From: Sphagnum compactum
Lineage: Eukaryota > Bryophyta > Sphagnopsida > Sphagnales
Direction of reading: 5' to 3'
DNA: 64,000 bases
Assembly: GCA_965153455.1 (NCBI GenBank)
Contig: OZ234495.1
Coordinates: 6,882,001-6,946,000, forward strand
Shown here piece by piece: positions 1 to 12,560 of the stretch; the first letter of the stretch is position 1, and each line of letters begins with the position of its first letter. The notes beneath the pieces were generated by a model. The model was given only the letters and a program-made list of their open reading frames with translations, searched no databases and was not told the origin of the DNA. The position numbers and the translations under genes were made by a program.

Positions 1-1870
1 AAATTCATGCTCAGATGGATGGCAACCAGAGCTGTTATTAATGTGTTCTTCTCTGTTTCCCAGGAATTTTAACTTGGTGTAACCTGAAAACCATAAATGC
101 TATCCATGAGTGCTGCAGGAGAAAACTTACCGCAATACCCAGGACTGTACTAGAGAAGAAAAGGTACAAGAAGCTGCCACTCATTTGTAACACCTCCATG
201 CTGGTGAAGTCATCAAAGGTCAACTTCTGAACTGCCCGAAACAAGACAACAGAGGTAGCATCGTTGACAACTCCTTCCCCAAACACAAGACTGTACAGCA
301 AAGGTGTATCATCCTGGCTAAGAACCTGCAATCAACCCGCATAGAGAATTAAAAGTGAAGACAGCCAAGTAACATACAATTGCTGATACTAGATACATGT
401 TACTTGGAGCATTTATGGAGAAGTATTGAGGATGGATAGACTACCTGCAGTGTGCATACTGAGTCTGTTGCAGAGAAAATGGTTCCAAGAGCTGGCATAG
501 CAACATCCAAAATGTCAGTAGTGTCAAGGCAAGAGCTCTGCCAGAGTGGGGAATCTGTCAGCAGCAGATATATCCCTCAACACAAATGCTTCTATGAGAT
601 TAAGTGCACAACCTCTCTCTGAGGTGCAAAAGAGAGCTAGAGAAAACACACCTAGATAATCCTGGATAAGCAGCTTCCCAAGCCCCAGCTTAGGAAACAC
701 AAAACTGCAACCTGTAACCCCACAGATTCTGGTGAGACTCTGACATCACAAATTAGCATTGGAAGAGACAATATGTCTGCACAGATATCCCTACAACATT
801 TCCTGCTGCTGCTTTAAGATGGATAAGTGTCATCTAGGAGGAAAACAGAGAGAGTTCAATAGGATGGCACATACCTGCTGAGATGATGGCAAAAGAAATG
901 AAGACACCAACCACTCCAAAAAGCATGATTGCCACAAAGTTTTGGAAGAATTGCTTCTTCTTGACCTGAAATCTGTCACAGCAACCCCATTTGAAGCCAA
1001 TGTCATGACAGCATGCACGACACAATGTTTCATAGGCTATTCCGAAACAAGGGCAATCGTGCAAACTAAGCACTACCCTTGCAAAGAAGGCTGCTTTAAA
1101 AGGACTTGCCCAGTACACTTAGAAAACCATTACCAGAGAGGCACTCCCCCTCATACCATCAAGGCCTCTGAGATGCAACATATGGATTGCAACACAAACT
1201 AGACAGGAATTCAGTTAAGAGAGCCTCGTTCACGTCAAAGGCTTCCTAGAGGACCTAGAATGAATTTGAGGAAATCTGATGTAGGCTAGTCTGTTGCCAA
1301 CACAAAACCCAGAGAAAAATGCAGCAACTAAAATTGCAGGGTGCTGCCAGATCACTGTGAAACCCTTTCGCAAGGCACATTACCCGTGCCTGTGTTGACA
1401 TGATCCTTTGGACTACACCCCAAAGGCAGGTTTTGTAGGATGGTACTTACCCGGCGTTAAAAATAATAGGAGGAAGCAGATAGATGAAGAAAAGCTCCTC
1501 ATTAAATTGGAGTATGTGAGATCTTGATCCGTTACTTGTGACCAGAACAATGATTCCAGTACAGAAGCCCTGCACAGACAACACATGCACATATAGTCTC
1601 CTCAATAGATACATTCCTGCTACTTCACCAGACAGACAAACTTTTCCAGGGCTGACCAAAGATTGAGAGTCTTACAAGTATAAGAGCAGTGATAGACTCG
1701 TTCATCCACCGATTCTCCTCTAACAAGTGTCCCAACACTATGCAAGCGCATAGAAGCGTTACAAACAGACAGATGGCCATCACATGCGTATGATCCGCAT
1801 CTTCTCCCATCCCTGCACTTGACATCAGGAACTGCAGAGTCCCCGCCATGTGACTAGAGACAGCAACCAT
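1..1870 (-). CDS. NHX: Vacuolar-type Na+/H+ exchanger, 5' part of gene (five exons, runs off left edge)
   Basis: Cation/proton antiporter that exchanges Na+ or K+ for H+ across the tonoplast or endosomal membrane. Exons on the minus strand: 1676-1870, 1451-1569, 875-972, 445-554 and 131-325, all with GT-AG borders and compatible phases. I chose the ATG at 1868-1870 because the frame further upstream only offers a GTG. Exon 1 carries a membrane segment ending in GHLLEENRWMNESITAL. Exon 2 carries FFIYLLPPIIFNAG, the amiloride-binding region of plant NHX proteins. Exon 3 continues with FQVKKKQFF. Exons 4-5 carry GTIFSATDSVCTLQ and SLVFGEGVVNDATSVV, the conserved acidic ion-translocation region. 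The motifs fit NHX1-type (class I) better than endosomal NHX5/6. The start of exon 4 diverges from the family. The remaining transmembrane exons and the C-terminal tail lie outside the window. No stop or frameshift is seen in these five exons. Confidence 0.9.
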
Positions 1871-2700
1871 TTCGAAAACCTCGAATTCCACACACCAGAA
1901 GAGCTACTAACTAAAATCGCGCAATATGTTCAAAATTCTTCTACCGCTTCTATCCAATTTTTCTCAAGTATTTCCCGTAGATACACACGTACTCCCTGAC
2001 CACCAGAAATCGCATCAATGAAACCGAGGCATCATCTCTCTCTCTCTAGCAGGGAAAATCCAAAAAACCTAAACCCTAGCTAACCACGAAGCTGTCACAG
2101 AGAAACTGCGTGGATCATAGCCAGAAGAGATTCAGCCTTTTTCTTCACTCCCTCCTCGGCCTCTTCCTCAAGCCATGATCTGAGCTTCGCAATCAACAAC
2201 AAAGCTTCAATCCATAACCAAACGCCAAAACGACGCCTCCCTCCCTCCCTCCCTCTTTCTTTCTCTCTCTCTCCACACGATTTTCGACCCTGCGACGGGA
2301 AAAACACAAAAAAAAATACGAAACTAGAGGAAAGACAGTACAAAAGACGAGCAGAAAGCAAGAAAAAGAAAGGACCGAAACAAACGAGGAAGAGGAATGT
2401 CGAATTCAGCAACAATTGAGAAGCGAGGTACACAAAGAAAAACAGCGAGAACTGTCAGTAAACACGGAAAAAGCAAAGCTGGAAAGGACTGACGAAAACG
2501 TGCGAGTCAGCTTCCGAAAAAACACAGATGAAAACAAATAAACAAGCAACAGAGAGAGTTGTACCCTCCCCCGCCCCCGCCCCCCTCCCCCGGCGCTCTT
2601 GTGACGACGCAAATTGACGGCGTCGGCGGGATTCGAAACGCTTTCCCGGGGACGTACGACACCCATTTGAGTGGTGGAAATTAATTTTCGAGTTTTCTCC
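1871..2700 (-). promoter_or_regulatory. Leader and probable promoter region of the NHX gene
   Basis: Sequence just upstream of the NHX start. On the plus strand it carries pyrimidine-rich tracts (CT repeat near 2036-2047; CCCT and CTTT runs about 2238-2270), a C-rich block at about 2563-2595, and a local rise in GC against the AT-rich DNA beyond. Such tracts are common in plant 5' leaders and core promoters. No TATA box or start site can be assigned with confidence. Confidence 0.4.
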
Positions 2701-4480
2701 TCGAAACGGAGATTTATTAAAATCTTTAATCTCCCAGACAAAACAAGTGGGCTCACCACCGGGTACAGAATCAGAGAACCGTGGTTCCGGTTCCCTGGGA
2801 GGGGGCGGATATCAGGAGCAAAGAACCGTTGTTGGTCTTTGGTTATATTTCAAAAAAACCATAAAGCATGAGGACCATGGTTACTAGAAAATCAAAAAAT
2901 GCCCACCCAATTGTGGGTCACCCGACCGACTCTTGGGCGGGTATTGTGATTTTGTTAGTAATCAGCAATTTCTATTTCTCTAACACTCCGTATTGAAGAG
3001 AATCGCGGAGGTGGTTTTTGCAAAAAAATCAAAATCAAAATCAAAGAACTGCCGGTTCCAAAGAACTGATGAGAAAAAGGGCCAAATCAATAAAGAACCG
3101 GCGGTTACTTGAATCTCTCCATCAAAAATTTGAGACCCATTGTTACAAATCAGTTCTTTGATCGGATTGAAAAAACACAACTCAAAAGATTAAGAACTCC
3201 CTTAATAACCGTTGGGGTCTATTCTAGTGTTAGTTGGGTTTTTTTTTTCCCCAATAATCATTAGCCAAATTGTTTTTAATGTATTTTTCAGATCACACAT
3301 GTTATCAATATCAAAAAAACTTCAAAAAAATAAAATCATATGTTATCAATTTCATAGTCAAAGTAATAACCGTGGTTTTCAATTTAGCCATTTTTAGTAA
3401 CAATCTATTGTTGTGCAATAAGAGTTGGTTATCAAATAACCGCCTTGATAATCAGGTTGATATTGGTTTACGTAGGGTAGGTTTTAAGATCCAAAGTTTC
3501 AGAACTTTTTTGGTGATGGGCCAATCAAAATGACCCATTGTGAAATATTAAAAAATTTAAAAAAAGCTTTGAGATGCACCACAACTAATTAATACAAATC
3601 ACAATAGGCACCCAAGCTCTTGTAAAAGCCTAGGCTCAAAATGTTCATGAACAAAGTTAGGAGTGAAAATTTTACTCACACAAAGGAGGTGAGATAACAT
3701 GAACTAAGAATATGCATGCAAGATATATTCCCAACTAGCACCAAAGTTAGTCTCACATTCTTGGCCCAAAAAAATGTGAGCTTTGTATTGTAAATAAATA
3801 GGCTAAAGGGGGAATGTTTTCTATAGCAAAAGGCTCTTTTCGAAGAAGATTAAAAATTGTTTAAAAACTTTTTTTGAAGGACCAATCAAAAAAATGGTTT
3901 ATTATAAAACAAAAAAAAAACCGTTGAGCTTTGGGATGTACACACAATTAATTAAAATAGATTGCAAATAGGTACAACCACTTTGGATACATGATATATG
4001 TACACTTACATTGCCTCAAAACAATTACAAGGGGCTTTGTAATTGGAAATGAAAATTTCTTTTACACTTACTTACATTTAGGGGTGCCTTGCCCATCATG
4101 TAGATAAAATTGTTTTTACACTTACTTACATAAGGATATATGCGCATTTTGCACTTACCCGCACAACACCCGTGCAGACCCTTGTCTGGCGGGTATTAGA
4201 AATTGCACCAAAGCTCCCGGCCTGCTTAAATCCGGTTATCAAAGTCCGGTTATCAAGGTGGCATGCCAGAACCACCAGTTCTCTGAAACTGGAAAGTTCG
4301 AAAAAAAACAGAATCGGCAGTGATAAGCAGAAATACCTACCTAACACTGGTTAAGAGAAAACCAGCTACCCTGGTTAATTAAGGATTAGGTGAAATGGCC
4401 ATTTGGGAGGACCACCCATCCAAGTGGTGGGTGGTGATAAGCCGGGTCTCACTTCAACCCTTTGTCTGACTTCAATGGCC
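2701..4480. other. Intergenic AT-rich DNA with a diverged direct repeat
   Basis: No gene recognised. Two diverged copies of a block of about 105 bp lie at about 3508-3613 and 3865-3972. Both run from an 'aactttttt' word through 'ccaatcaaaa' and a 'gagctttggga / gctttgagatg' word to 'aattaat' and a 'caaatnggtac/ggcac' end. The spacing is about 355 bp. Around 2760-3480 are several copies of AACCG/CGGTT words, some arranged as short palindromes. The origin is probably an old transposon, but no termini or coding capacity are visible. Confidence 0.4.
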
Positions 4481-4723
4481 AGACTTGAGCCAGACTCTTG
4501 GCCACATTATTCACAGAGCTTTGTATGTCCACCACGTCCCCTATGGTGACAACTAGGATTTTTTTTTAGGGTTTTAGGTAGACTCTTTATGTGACTCAAA
4601 CCCCCATTCCCACTCCTACAGTTAGTTTGTCCATTATATGGTGGCCAAGGGACATGCCCACCACACCTAGGTGGACTCTCAGATGAAGGGTTTCTGCTTT
4701 CTTTAGGTAAAGAGACCTCCATT
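4481..4723. other. Unrecognised intergenic segment of mixed composition
   Basis: Less AT-rich than its surroundings. It contains short open frames without family resemblance and a poly-T followed by one telomere-like word near 4560-4577. No gene supported. Confidence 0.3.
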
Positions 4724-4863
4724 GGATGTCACTTACCCAGGTTTTCAGGGTTTAGGGTTTAGGTTTACCCTAAACCCTAAACCCTAGACTTACCCAGGAT
4801 GTCACTTACAGTACCCAGGTTTTTAGGGTTTAGGGTTTAGGTTTTACCCTAAACCCTAGACCT
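4724..4863. repeat. Two tandem units, each an inverted pair of telomere-like TTTAGGG repeats
   Basis: Each unit starts with GGATGTCACTTAC and CCCAGG, continues with two to three TTTAGGG repeats, then turns over directly into CCCTAAA repeats on the same strand. Each is therefore a short-spacer hairpin of plant-type telomere sequence. The units start at 4724 and 4797, a period of about 73 bp. They are diverged by small indels. Confidence 0.8.
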
Positions 4864-7800
4864 TCCACAGCGGTGGCATCCTTGGCCCCCCAACAGATGC
4901 AAACGAAGAAAGTCTCTTCCCTCTGGACAGAGCCAGTACAGAAACGCAACTGGCTCAAGGGGCTGAAAAGGCTATTCTCAACCCTACCCTTCAAAATGAC
5001 AGGTCTGATTGGGAATTGCCTTCTACAGCAACTGTTCTCAAGTTCCCAAATCTGTTCCCTAAGCCGTTCTCAATAGCACCTCATTTTTTAATCCCCTAAT
5101 GTTTGGCCATGGTTCAACTTCCATTATATAACTTGTAAATGGGAAAGGGGGGGGGGGTACTATGTTATATATAATTAAAAATTTAAGATGTATCCCCATG
5201 TACATAATAAAGGGTTCGAAGTAATGGTTTTTTTTTTTTTTTTTTCCCAATTATGTGATATCAAAAATTTGGAATTTTTATCCAAAATTTTAGCCAAATT
5301 AATATAATTTTTAAAAAATTAAAATTTAAAAAAATTTACCAAAACTTTCCCAGTTTTTTGGTCTAAAAAAACTAACAAAATTTGTCCCCCAAAAAAAACC
5401 CTGATTGGGGGAGAATAGCTCTGCATGGGTGTGAAGGGATGAGCGGCCAACAGAAACAACTCGACTGGATGTAGGATATTCCTGACCCTTGGATTTTTTT
5501 TTTAAATTTCCTGTGCCACTAACTAGGATGAACTTCAACGGCATGTGAGATGGATGACACGTGGACAGAAAAACACTTTTTCATTCCATTCCTGTCCTAT
5601 AGTTTTTTTGACTCATGATGGTTCCGCTAATGTAGTAACTAGTAACCATCCATCCACATGCATCTACCAATCAAGTAACTACCAAGTGTCTTTACCTACT
5701 TTATTTTTAAAATTTCCACATTTTTTTTACATTTTTCAAGTAGGTACACTAATATATAAATATATAATAATAAGTTTGAACAATTTCTTTCATTTTTTCA
5801 ATAGCCAAATTTGGCTAAATCAGCTTTTGGATAATCGCCACCACCTCTGGCTAGTCATCTAAAAATTGGAAAAATATATGAAATAAATATTTTATTTTAT
5901 TTTATTTTTGAAAGGATAGGTTACTGGGGTGAAACCTTGGTGACTCGGCTACGGATGAACCACAACTGAGTCATATCAGTTTTCCAAGGGATGGTGCACT
6001 CATGGAATTTCTCATCCATCATGATTTCGACCCTATACAAAGGATTTTCCATGGAAAATAAATGATCCAAATTCGCCAGATATTTAAGGATAAGTTCCAG
6101 TGGGTAACCAAGAATATCAAAGGATTTTTTCTTTTTTTTTAAATTTCTATTTTCATATCTAGTACATAGCCAAATTTTGGCAAAATTATTTTCTGAATGA
6201 TTGCCACTTTTTGGCTACGTCACAAAATTGTTAAAAGAAACCCTACATCTAGCTACCTACTTATGAGTGGTACTTGCCCACTTACATAGGGAAATAGTTT
6301 GATGAAACCCTTGTTTTAATTTCAATGTGTATAAGTAATTTGAAATGTGTTTTCGAGTTTTACATGTAATAGTGTTTATGCATGGCCAAGGAAAGAATTT
6401 ATGGCCATGTAACAATGTATGGCATGTCCCTCATCCTCACACATAAAAAAACGTCATGCATCCCATGCAAGTATCTTAGGCTAACTTTGATGTCCATAGC
6501 TAGTTGCCATGTTTACGAAGGAAAAAAGACATAAGTTTGAACTAACCAACATCATTTTGAACTAGATGTGTCACATGTCACTATGTAATCAATTTAGATC
6601 ATGTCAAAAACTAGTCACCAATGCTTCAAACCAAGTAAATGAAAACATCACCAAACTCACCATTATGCAACTTGCATATTTAAGTTAAGGTTGTCATAGA
6701 GCTTCAAAAATACATAGGTGCGCATATGTCATGCAAAAACATTAAAATTCGATTAACCTAGTTGTCCATGTTGTAAAAATGATGCATGTTCCTATGTCTT
6801 TCTATCTAAAAGCTTTTTGAAACATTAACATATATGTCAACCATGTTTCCCCACCAAAACGATAACATCTAGTTTAATTAATTGCTAATGTTTCAAAATA
6901 ATAAATCCATATTTGCCACATTTCTAGTCAAAATGTATTAAGATCATACTTGGTTGACCAATAAGGATAAACAAAAGCCTATGTTAAATCGTGAAATTTT
7001 TTTGACACCATTTCGTGATACAATAGATGGGTTCAAATTTTTAGAAAATTTGTGAATGATCACATAATGGTTCTTTTTATCTACATGAGGTAAAAGGACA
7101 TATTGACTGGTGATAGAATTGAAGAAGGCACTATTTTGTAGCTTTTAATATGGGGTTTATTAAATTTCTAATTGTTAAGTTAAAATGGAGAGGAAGGCTT
7201 GTTTTTAATCATTATTTCAAGGATTGGTTTTTGTGTGTGAGTAAACAACATCTACAATTTAATTATTTGGCATTAAAGATATTTAATTATTCTTCATCTT
7301 TGTTCTAGTTTTTATCTGTTCAATAAAGTGTGCATATTTAAATCAATAGTAATCATATTATTTGAACATACGAACAAGTGTTGAAACAACATATATATAA
7401 ATTACATTATATTAATGTGTAAAGAAAGTAGCTAAAGTTGAATAAAACTTGCAAAGGCAAGTAAGCATGTAGGTGGTGAGAGCATGTGGTTGATTCATCA
7501 TTAAGAAAAAGTTAGTGTATTCCATAACTTACATGTGTGTGGGTGTGAGTTTGATTTTGAATATGTTTTTTAAAAAAAATATGTGTTGCATCAAGAAGCT
7601 ATTAAAATAATTCATCATGAATTTTCACATGTTATAATTAAAGTCAAATATAATTAAATAATTAGTTTTACTTACTCCCTATTTTTATAATGTCTTACAC
7701 AAAAACATTTTTATCTTAAGCCAATAAGTCTTAAACTGAGAAACTTCAAAATCATAAATCTTAGGAATTAAACAACATTTGAATTCTTTTTGTAATGATG

Positions 7801-8460
7801 TATGAATAGGTTTGTCAAATGGTATTAGGGGCAAAAAACTTTGTTGATTTTTCATTTTGCAATGGAATGCAAATTCATGGCATGCTCTTTAGCTCCCCAA
7901 AAAAAAAAAGCATAAGAGCTTTGGGATGGGACTAAGATGGGTTTCTTAAATTGAGCTTAAAGTGAAATAAATTTGCACAAACCAAGAAAGAAAGTAATTG
8001 ATGCAAATTAGAGCCAAAATGGTGCATGAACAAGCCACAACCAACACATCCAAACGAGATGCGTCACAACTTGAACTTGCGAAATAGTCATCATTTTCCT
8101 CATTATAGTCTCGCAAGCTCAAGATTTGAGTTGCAACATATAGTCACAAATACTATTTGTGATTTGCTTCTAGTCAACCCTAGAACTATGAATGAAGGTT
8201 GAACTTATTGACTTAGCTAGTCGAGTCCCATGTGCTTAAAGGAACACATGTGATGTGGTGGGCATGACATTCCATCATGCCCCAATTGCACCTCGGACTT
8301 CTACAGTAGCTATCACAACTGTCATAAAAAGGTCGACTAGATTGTTATTTCCGAATTCAACTATGGCAAATATGAAAAGCATGGAAAATCAAATTGTTTT
8401 GTGGCATGATAAGGACATAGTGTAACACGAAATTAGGTCGCCATGCCAGTGTGAACACTG
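4864..8460. other. AT-rich intergenic DNA, no gene seen
   Basis: About 3.6 kb without recognisable coding sequence. It contains homopolymer runs (poly-G near 5147-5157, poly-T near 5227-5245) and low-complexity AT stretches. The open frames are short and carry no recognised motif. Confidence 0.5.
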
Positions 8461-8504
8461 TCTGATCTTGGGATTTAATTTCTGCTTTAGTAGTCGTCAT
8501 TTTG

Positions 8505-8912
8505 CTACGACAATCTCTCCATTACTTCTACATGGAAGTGCATGGGGAGGTTTCTCTCTGGGTGTGTGTGAGATGTTGTACAGGAAGGAGGCGACGCGAA
8601 TGATGGGAAGGAGTGGAGCGGCATTGATGAGCCGAAGTGGAAGGCACGGCGGCGGCGGAGTAACAGAAAAAGGAAGCTTGTGATGGAAGCTAGGAGGAAA
8701 GCGGAGAGGAGGAGGAGCTGCAGGTCTAAAAGGGTGGCTGGTTTTTTGGTGAGGGATAGGTAGATCAGCACTAGAGATGAGAGCATAGGCAGATAGACAG
8801 AGGAGAATTTTTGGAGGAAGAGCAGGAGAGAAGCTTGGAGGATAGCTAGAGAGGTCTGATTTTTGGAGAGCGTTTTAAGCTCGGGAGTTGTTGCTGGATC
8901 CTGTCTGATCAT
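8505..8912 (-). CDS. Candidate small membrane protein, 135 codons, unrecognised
   Basis: An open frame from an ATG at 8910-8912 to a stop at 8505-8507. The N-terminus is polar and ends near SKNQTSLAILQ. Two strongly hydrophobic leucine-rich stretches follow (about residues 25-53 and 60-86). The second is followed at once by a basic RRRR cluster, which suggests a positive-inside membrane protein. The C-terminal third is rich in serine, proline and histidine. The surrounding 8460-9400 is clearly less AT-rich than the flanks, and the 40 bases upstream of the ATG are pyrimidine-rich like a plant leader. I do not recognise the family. The frame could also continue past a splice site near its 3' end, or be a chance frame in a transcribed region. 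Confidence 0.4.
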   Translation of the reverse strand: MIRQDPATTPELKTLSKNQTSLAILQASLLLFLQKFSSVYLPMLSSLVLIYLSLTKKPATLLDLQLLLLSAFLLASITSFLFLLLRRRRAFHFGSSMPLHSFPSFASPPSCTTSHTHPERNLPMHFHVEVMERLS

Positions 8913-9400
8913 TGTGTGAGGAGGCAGAGATAGAGCTGAAGAGGTTTGATGAGCTTAAAAGAGTATAGACATATCACTCCGTATGTCTGTTTTTGTGGAG
9001 AGCTTGGCTGTGTTGTTGAAACTTTCCGCTGCGCCAGCGACTTAGCTGAGTAGGATTCATGATTTTGATGAGCATACTGGAGTGGGGAAGCTTGTGTTGT
9101 CGGGGAAATGCTGTAAATTATGAGCTATGAATCTTAATCTCTGAAATTCTGTCTTGTCGATTTGCATGAGTAGGAACTGTGTCTGAGGCAGTTCAGTGAA
9201 GGGGTTTTTGCATCGGTGATGTGTGCATCTCAGTAGGGTTTAGTAGGACTAGAAGACAGAAGCTCTGGACTTGGATTAGCGCAATTGTCATGCTGTTTGT
9301 TCAATAGACGAACGCCCAATTGTATTTCTGTCAGAGTGAACTCAACAGAGGGGTCGAATCGTTGTTGGATCTTTCCCTTTTCCTTTGGTTACAATAGTTG
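8913..9400 (-). promoter_or_regulatory. Possible leader/promoter of the 8505-8912 candidate gene
   Basis: Compositional island of higher GC that ends near 9400, where AT-rich DNA resumes. It contains no long frame of its own. Its position upstream of the candidate minus-strand gene fits a 5' leader and promoter. This is inference from composition only. Confidence 0.25.
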
Positions 9401-12400
9401 TATGTAAGTAGACATGTAGTTATGTCTAAGTAGTGTGAAGCATTAGTTCATAGCTCACATAGGTCAATTTTGTGTAAGGAACTTAACGAAAGATGGAACA
9501 TAGTAAACTTCTGAAACTTGGATAGAATGTTGAATACATTTTATTGTGGCATGTGTCATCAATTTTTTCCAAGAATTTTGAACCATCATGGTATGACTTT
9601 TATCTAGCAATTTGGAAGTATTTTAACACCAATTGTATTCAAATGACTTGTTTATAAAAATCTATTGTGCAAGTTATCATAAGACCATAGTTAGTCAACT
9701 AAATCAACAAACTAACCTAAATAATTACATGATGATACGTGGTGGTCAATGAGGGTGACACATGTATTCAAGAAGCCACTTATCATGACATGCGGCACCT
9801 TGTGGCCTTACACCCCAAGGACAATTGCACTAATAATCAAATCGACACTTTGTCAAATAGACTAAGTAATATACAATCACACAATGACACATGGCAACCC
9901 CAAGTGGTGACACATGGAATTCATTTGCCATAAATATGATGCCATCTTCATGACATTATGATTGTTGCATTAACTAGTAGTCAAATTGGCAATGGGACAA
10001 ATTGACTAATCCAGTGGCAATCACATGACACCATGTAATGGTAAAAAATGACACCAAATGTTTGTCGATTTGATTAATAGTCATGTTACCAACATGATTA
10101 ACTTGACCAGTCAAAAAGGCTACCCTAGGCTTGGTCAAAGAAACCATCCCAATCACGTAGGACAAGTACAAAACGACTTGTCTAAATTGATAGGATGGTA
10201 TTTTTTATGCTTGTCCAAATGGGGTCTTTCTTAATTGAATTCTCTCATCAAAATAATCAGCAGTGAACCATCATCCAAAACTGGAATGATGGCTAAACAT
10301 ATACGTTAAGAAAAGAGGCACAAATATTTAAAATTTGAATTTATGAACCAAGGATAAGAGGATTACGTTTTCATTTAAGGGCCAACAACACTCTTCGCTT
10401 GACCAAATTTACCTTTCATTTAAATTGGTTTAATAACTCAATGAAAATGGACCCTTTGAAATGAAATCATGGAAATGTATCAAATCGATACAAAATATTG
10501 CACATAACCCCATGTTCATGCAATAGTGCAACACCATCTTCATACTCAACTTGAACAACATATGCACCAATGTCCCATGCCATCACCATCATGCATGCTT
10601 AAAAATAAGGTGCAGGATTCCTTTTCCTTTAGGTTTAAAGGTCTTTAATCTTGTATTTGTTTTAAAACTAATAGATTAATTATATATATATAATATCAAC
10701 ACAAAATATATTTAAAAGTTGAAATGAAAGAAGCAATGAAAATGCTAGATTGAATTATGTTATAAAAAAGTTACATCATCTAATGTATGGTAGATTAAAA
10801 TTAGTTAATGTTTTATTAAGGTGATATTTTGAGTGCATAGACTTGAAAACCATCTTAATTAAATAAATAAATTGAAATACATATATTAACACGCTCTAAA
10901 AGGCTCGCAACAATGTATCAAATAAATTATTTAATATGATTCACTACAAAAGATTTTTGATCCTTGGGCATGAACCATCTCTAGAATTTGTACACTACAA
11001 GAAATCATAATGATTTTAGCTATAAAAATCAATTAAAATTACCCTTTATCCAACTTGACCAAAATGCCATTTTGGATAAATTAATTTTGACACATTCATT
11101 TGACCAATGTATTTCCAACCTTTGTTTTGATTGCATCATATGCTTTAACAAAAAAAGATTTTCAAACAATGTTTTTTTTTTTGCTTAATTAAATATTTAA
11201 ATTAATATTCAAATTTATTTAAAACAAAATTGTGTTAGGTAATTAAGTAGATGGGTAGGTAGGTAGATAGGCCTATTTATGACAATAACCTACCATAATG
11301 TACCTACATTCTCCCCTTAAGCATGTCAATAGGTTGCATGTATGAGGAATTAAATCCCTTGTCTTCATGAAAACCAAATCCTTAATTAACAAATCATAAT
11401 TTGAAAAGGTACACAGAACATAAATTGTCAATTTATGCACTTCACATTTCTTTCACATTTTGATGTCCGCTATTTATGTAATTATGTAAAAGGGCAGGTA
11501 AGTAGGTAACAAGTGGGTAGATAGGTCAAAGGTAAATTGGAGTTAGGTAATAAGTAGGTAGGTGCATTGGCCATGTACCTCCTATGTGTTGATTTGTTTT
11601 TGGTTTAATACTACTATACAAGTGTACCCACCTATGTACCTTAAAACTAGTCTAACCTACCTAGCTTAAATAGCCTATTAATCAAGACCTCGAGGGGGGA
11701 CATTAGTAAAAAAAAGTAGAAAATACGTGAGTAAAAATATGGGGTGCAATATATTGGTTATTGGGTAAAACTTATAGGTTAATTAGTTTTTAAATACGAT
11801 ACATTTTATTCAAATAATCAATTTATATATAATATTTGGTATGTAATAATCTGAAATAATGTATTATAATTAATATAGGGTGGTTTTAATATGTATATAT
11901 TTAAAAATTAGATAATAATAAGGTGATAAAAAATAGGTCGGATAATTATTTAATACCCCCTTTAAAAATGGTTGTTTGATGCATGTAGATCTCAAACTTT
12001 ACATTAATGTCCCCCTCAGGATCAAGGCTAAGCCTAAAATAACTAGTAGGTTAGGCATACCTATTATCTAATGTACTACCTAGGTTTAGGCTAAGCATAC
12101 TATTTTATAGATGAAATGCAAATTTTTGTTAGTAACATTTTAAAACCAACATTTTTGTTCGAAGGGTGTGAAAGAAAGAGAGTTGTGATTAGATAATTTT
12201 AAAAAAATCTTTTAAATGTAATGAATTTCTTATGAGAAATATATAATTGATATTATATTATTAATGAATTATGGTCCAATCTCAAACTAATATTTTGTTT
12301 TAATTTGGTTTAATTTTGATTGAAACTTATAGGTTGTCTATTCAAATTGTTTAAAACTATGTGCATCCCAATGTGATCTTGGTCCAAAATTTTAATAAAA

Positions 12401-12560
12401 TTATTTAAAATATAATAACTTTATTATAATAACTGCTAGAGTGGCTTATGTTGTTGTCCCAAATGTGAACTCTTTATTCGACCAATTCCCTTGCCAAAAA
12501 CAATTTTTGTAGTTTAGTTACTTTTCAATGACATAAATTACTTGTTTTTAAATAGGAAAA
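9401..12560. other. AT-rich intergenic DNA with TAGG-rich patches
   Basis: No gene seen. The patch 11238-11690 is rich in GTAGG/CCTAC words (for example GGGTAGGTAGGTAG near 11254). At 10991 a CACTACAAGAAA word resembles a CACTA transposon end, but no matching partner end or target duplication was found. Confidence 0.45.

Noticed and set aside
10991-11002. CACTACAAGAAA, a common CACTA transposon end
   Set aside because: No inverted partner or 3-bp duplication could be found at a plausible distance.
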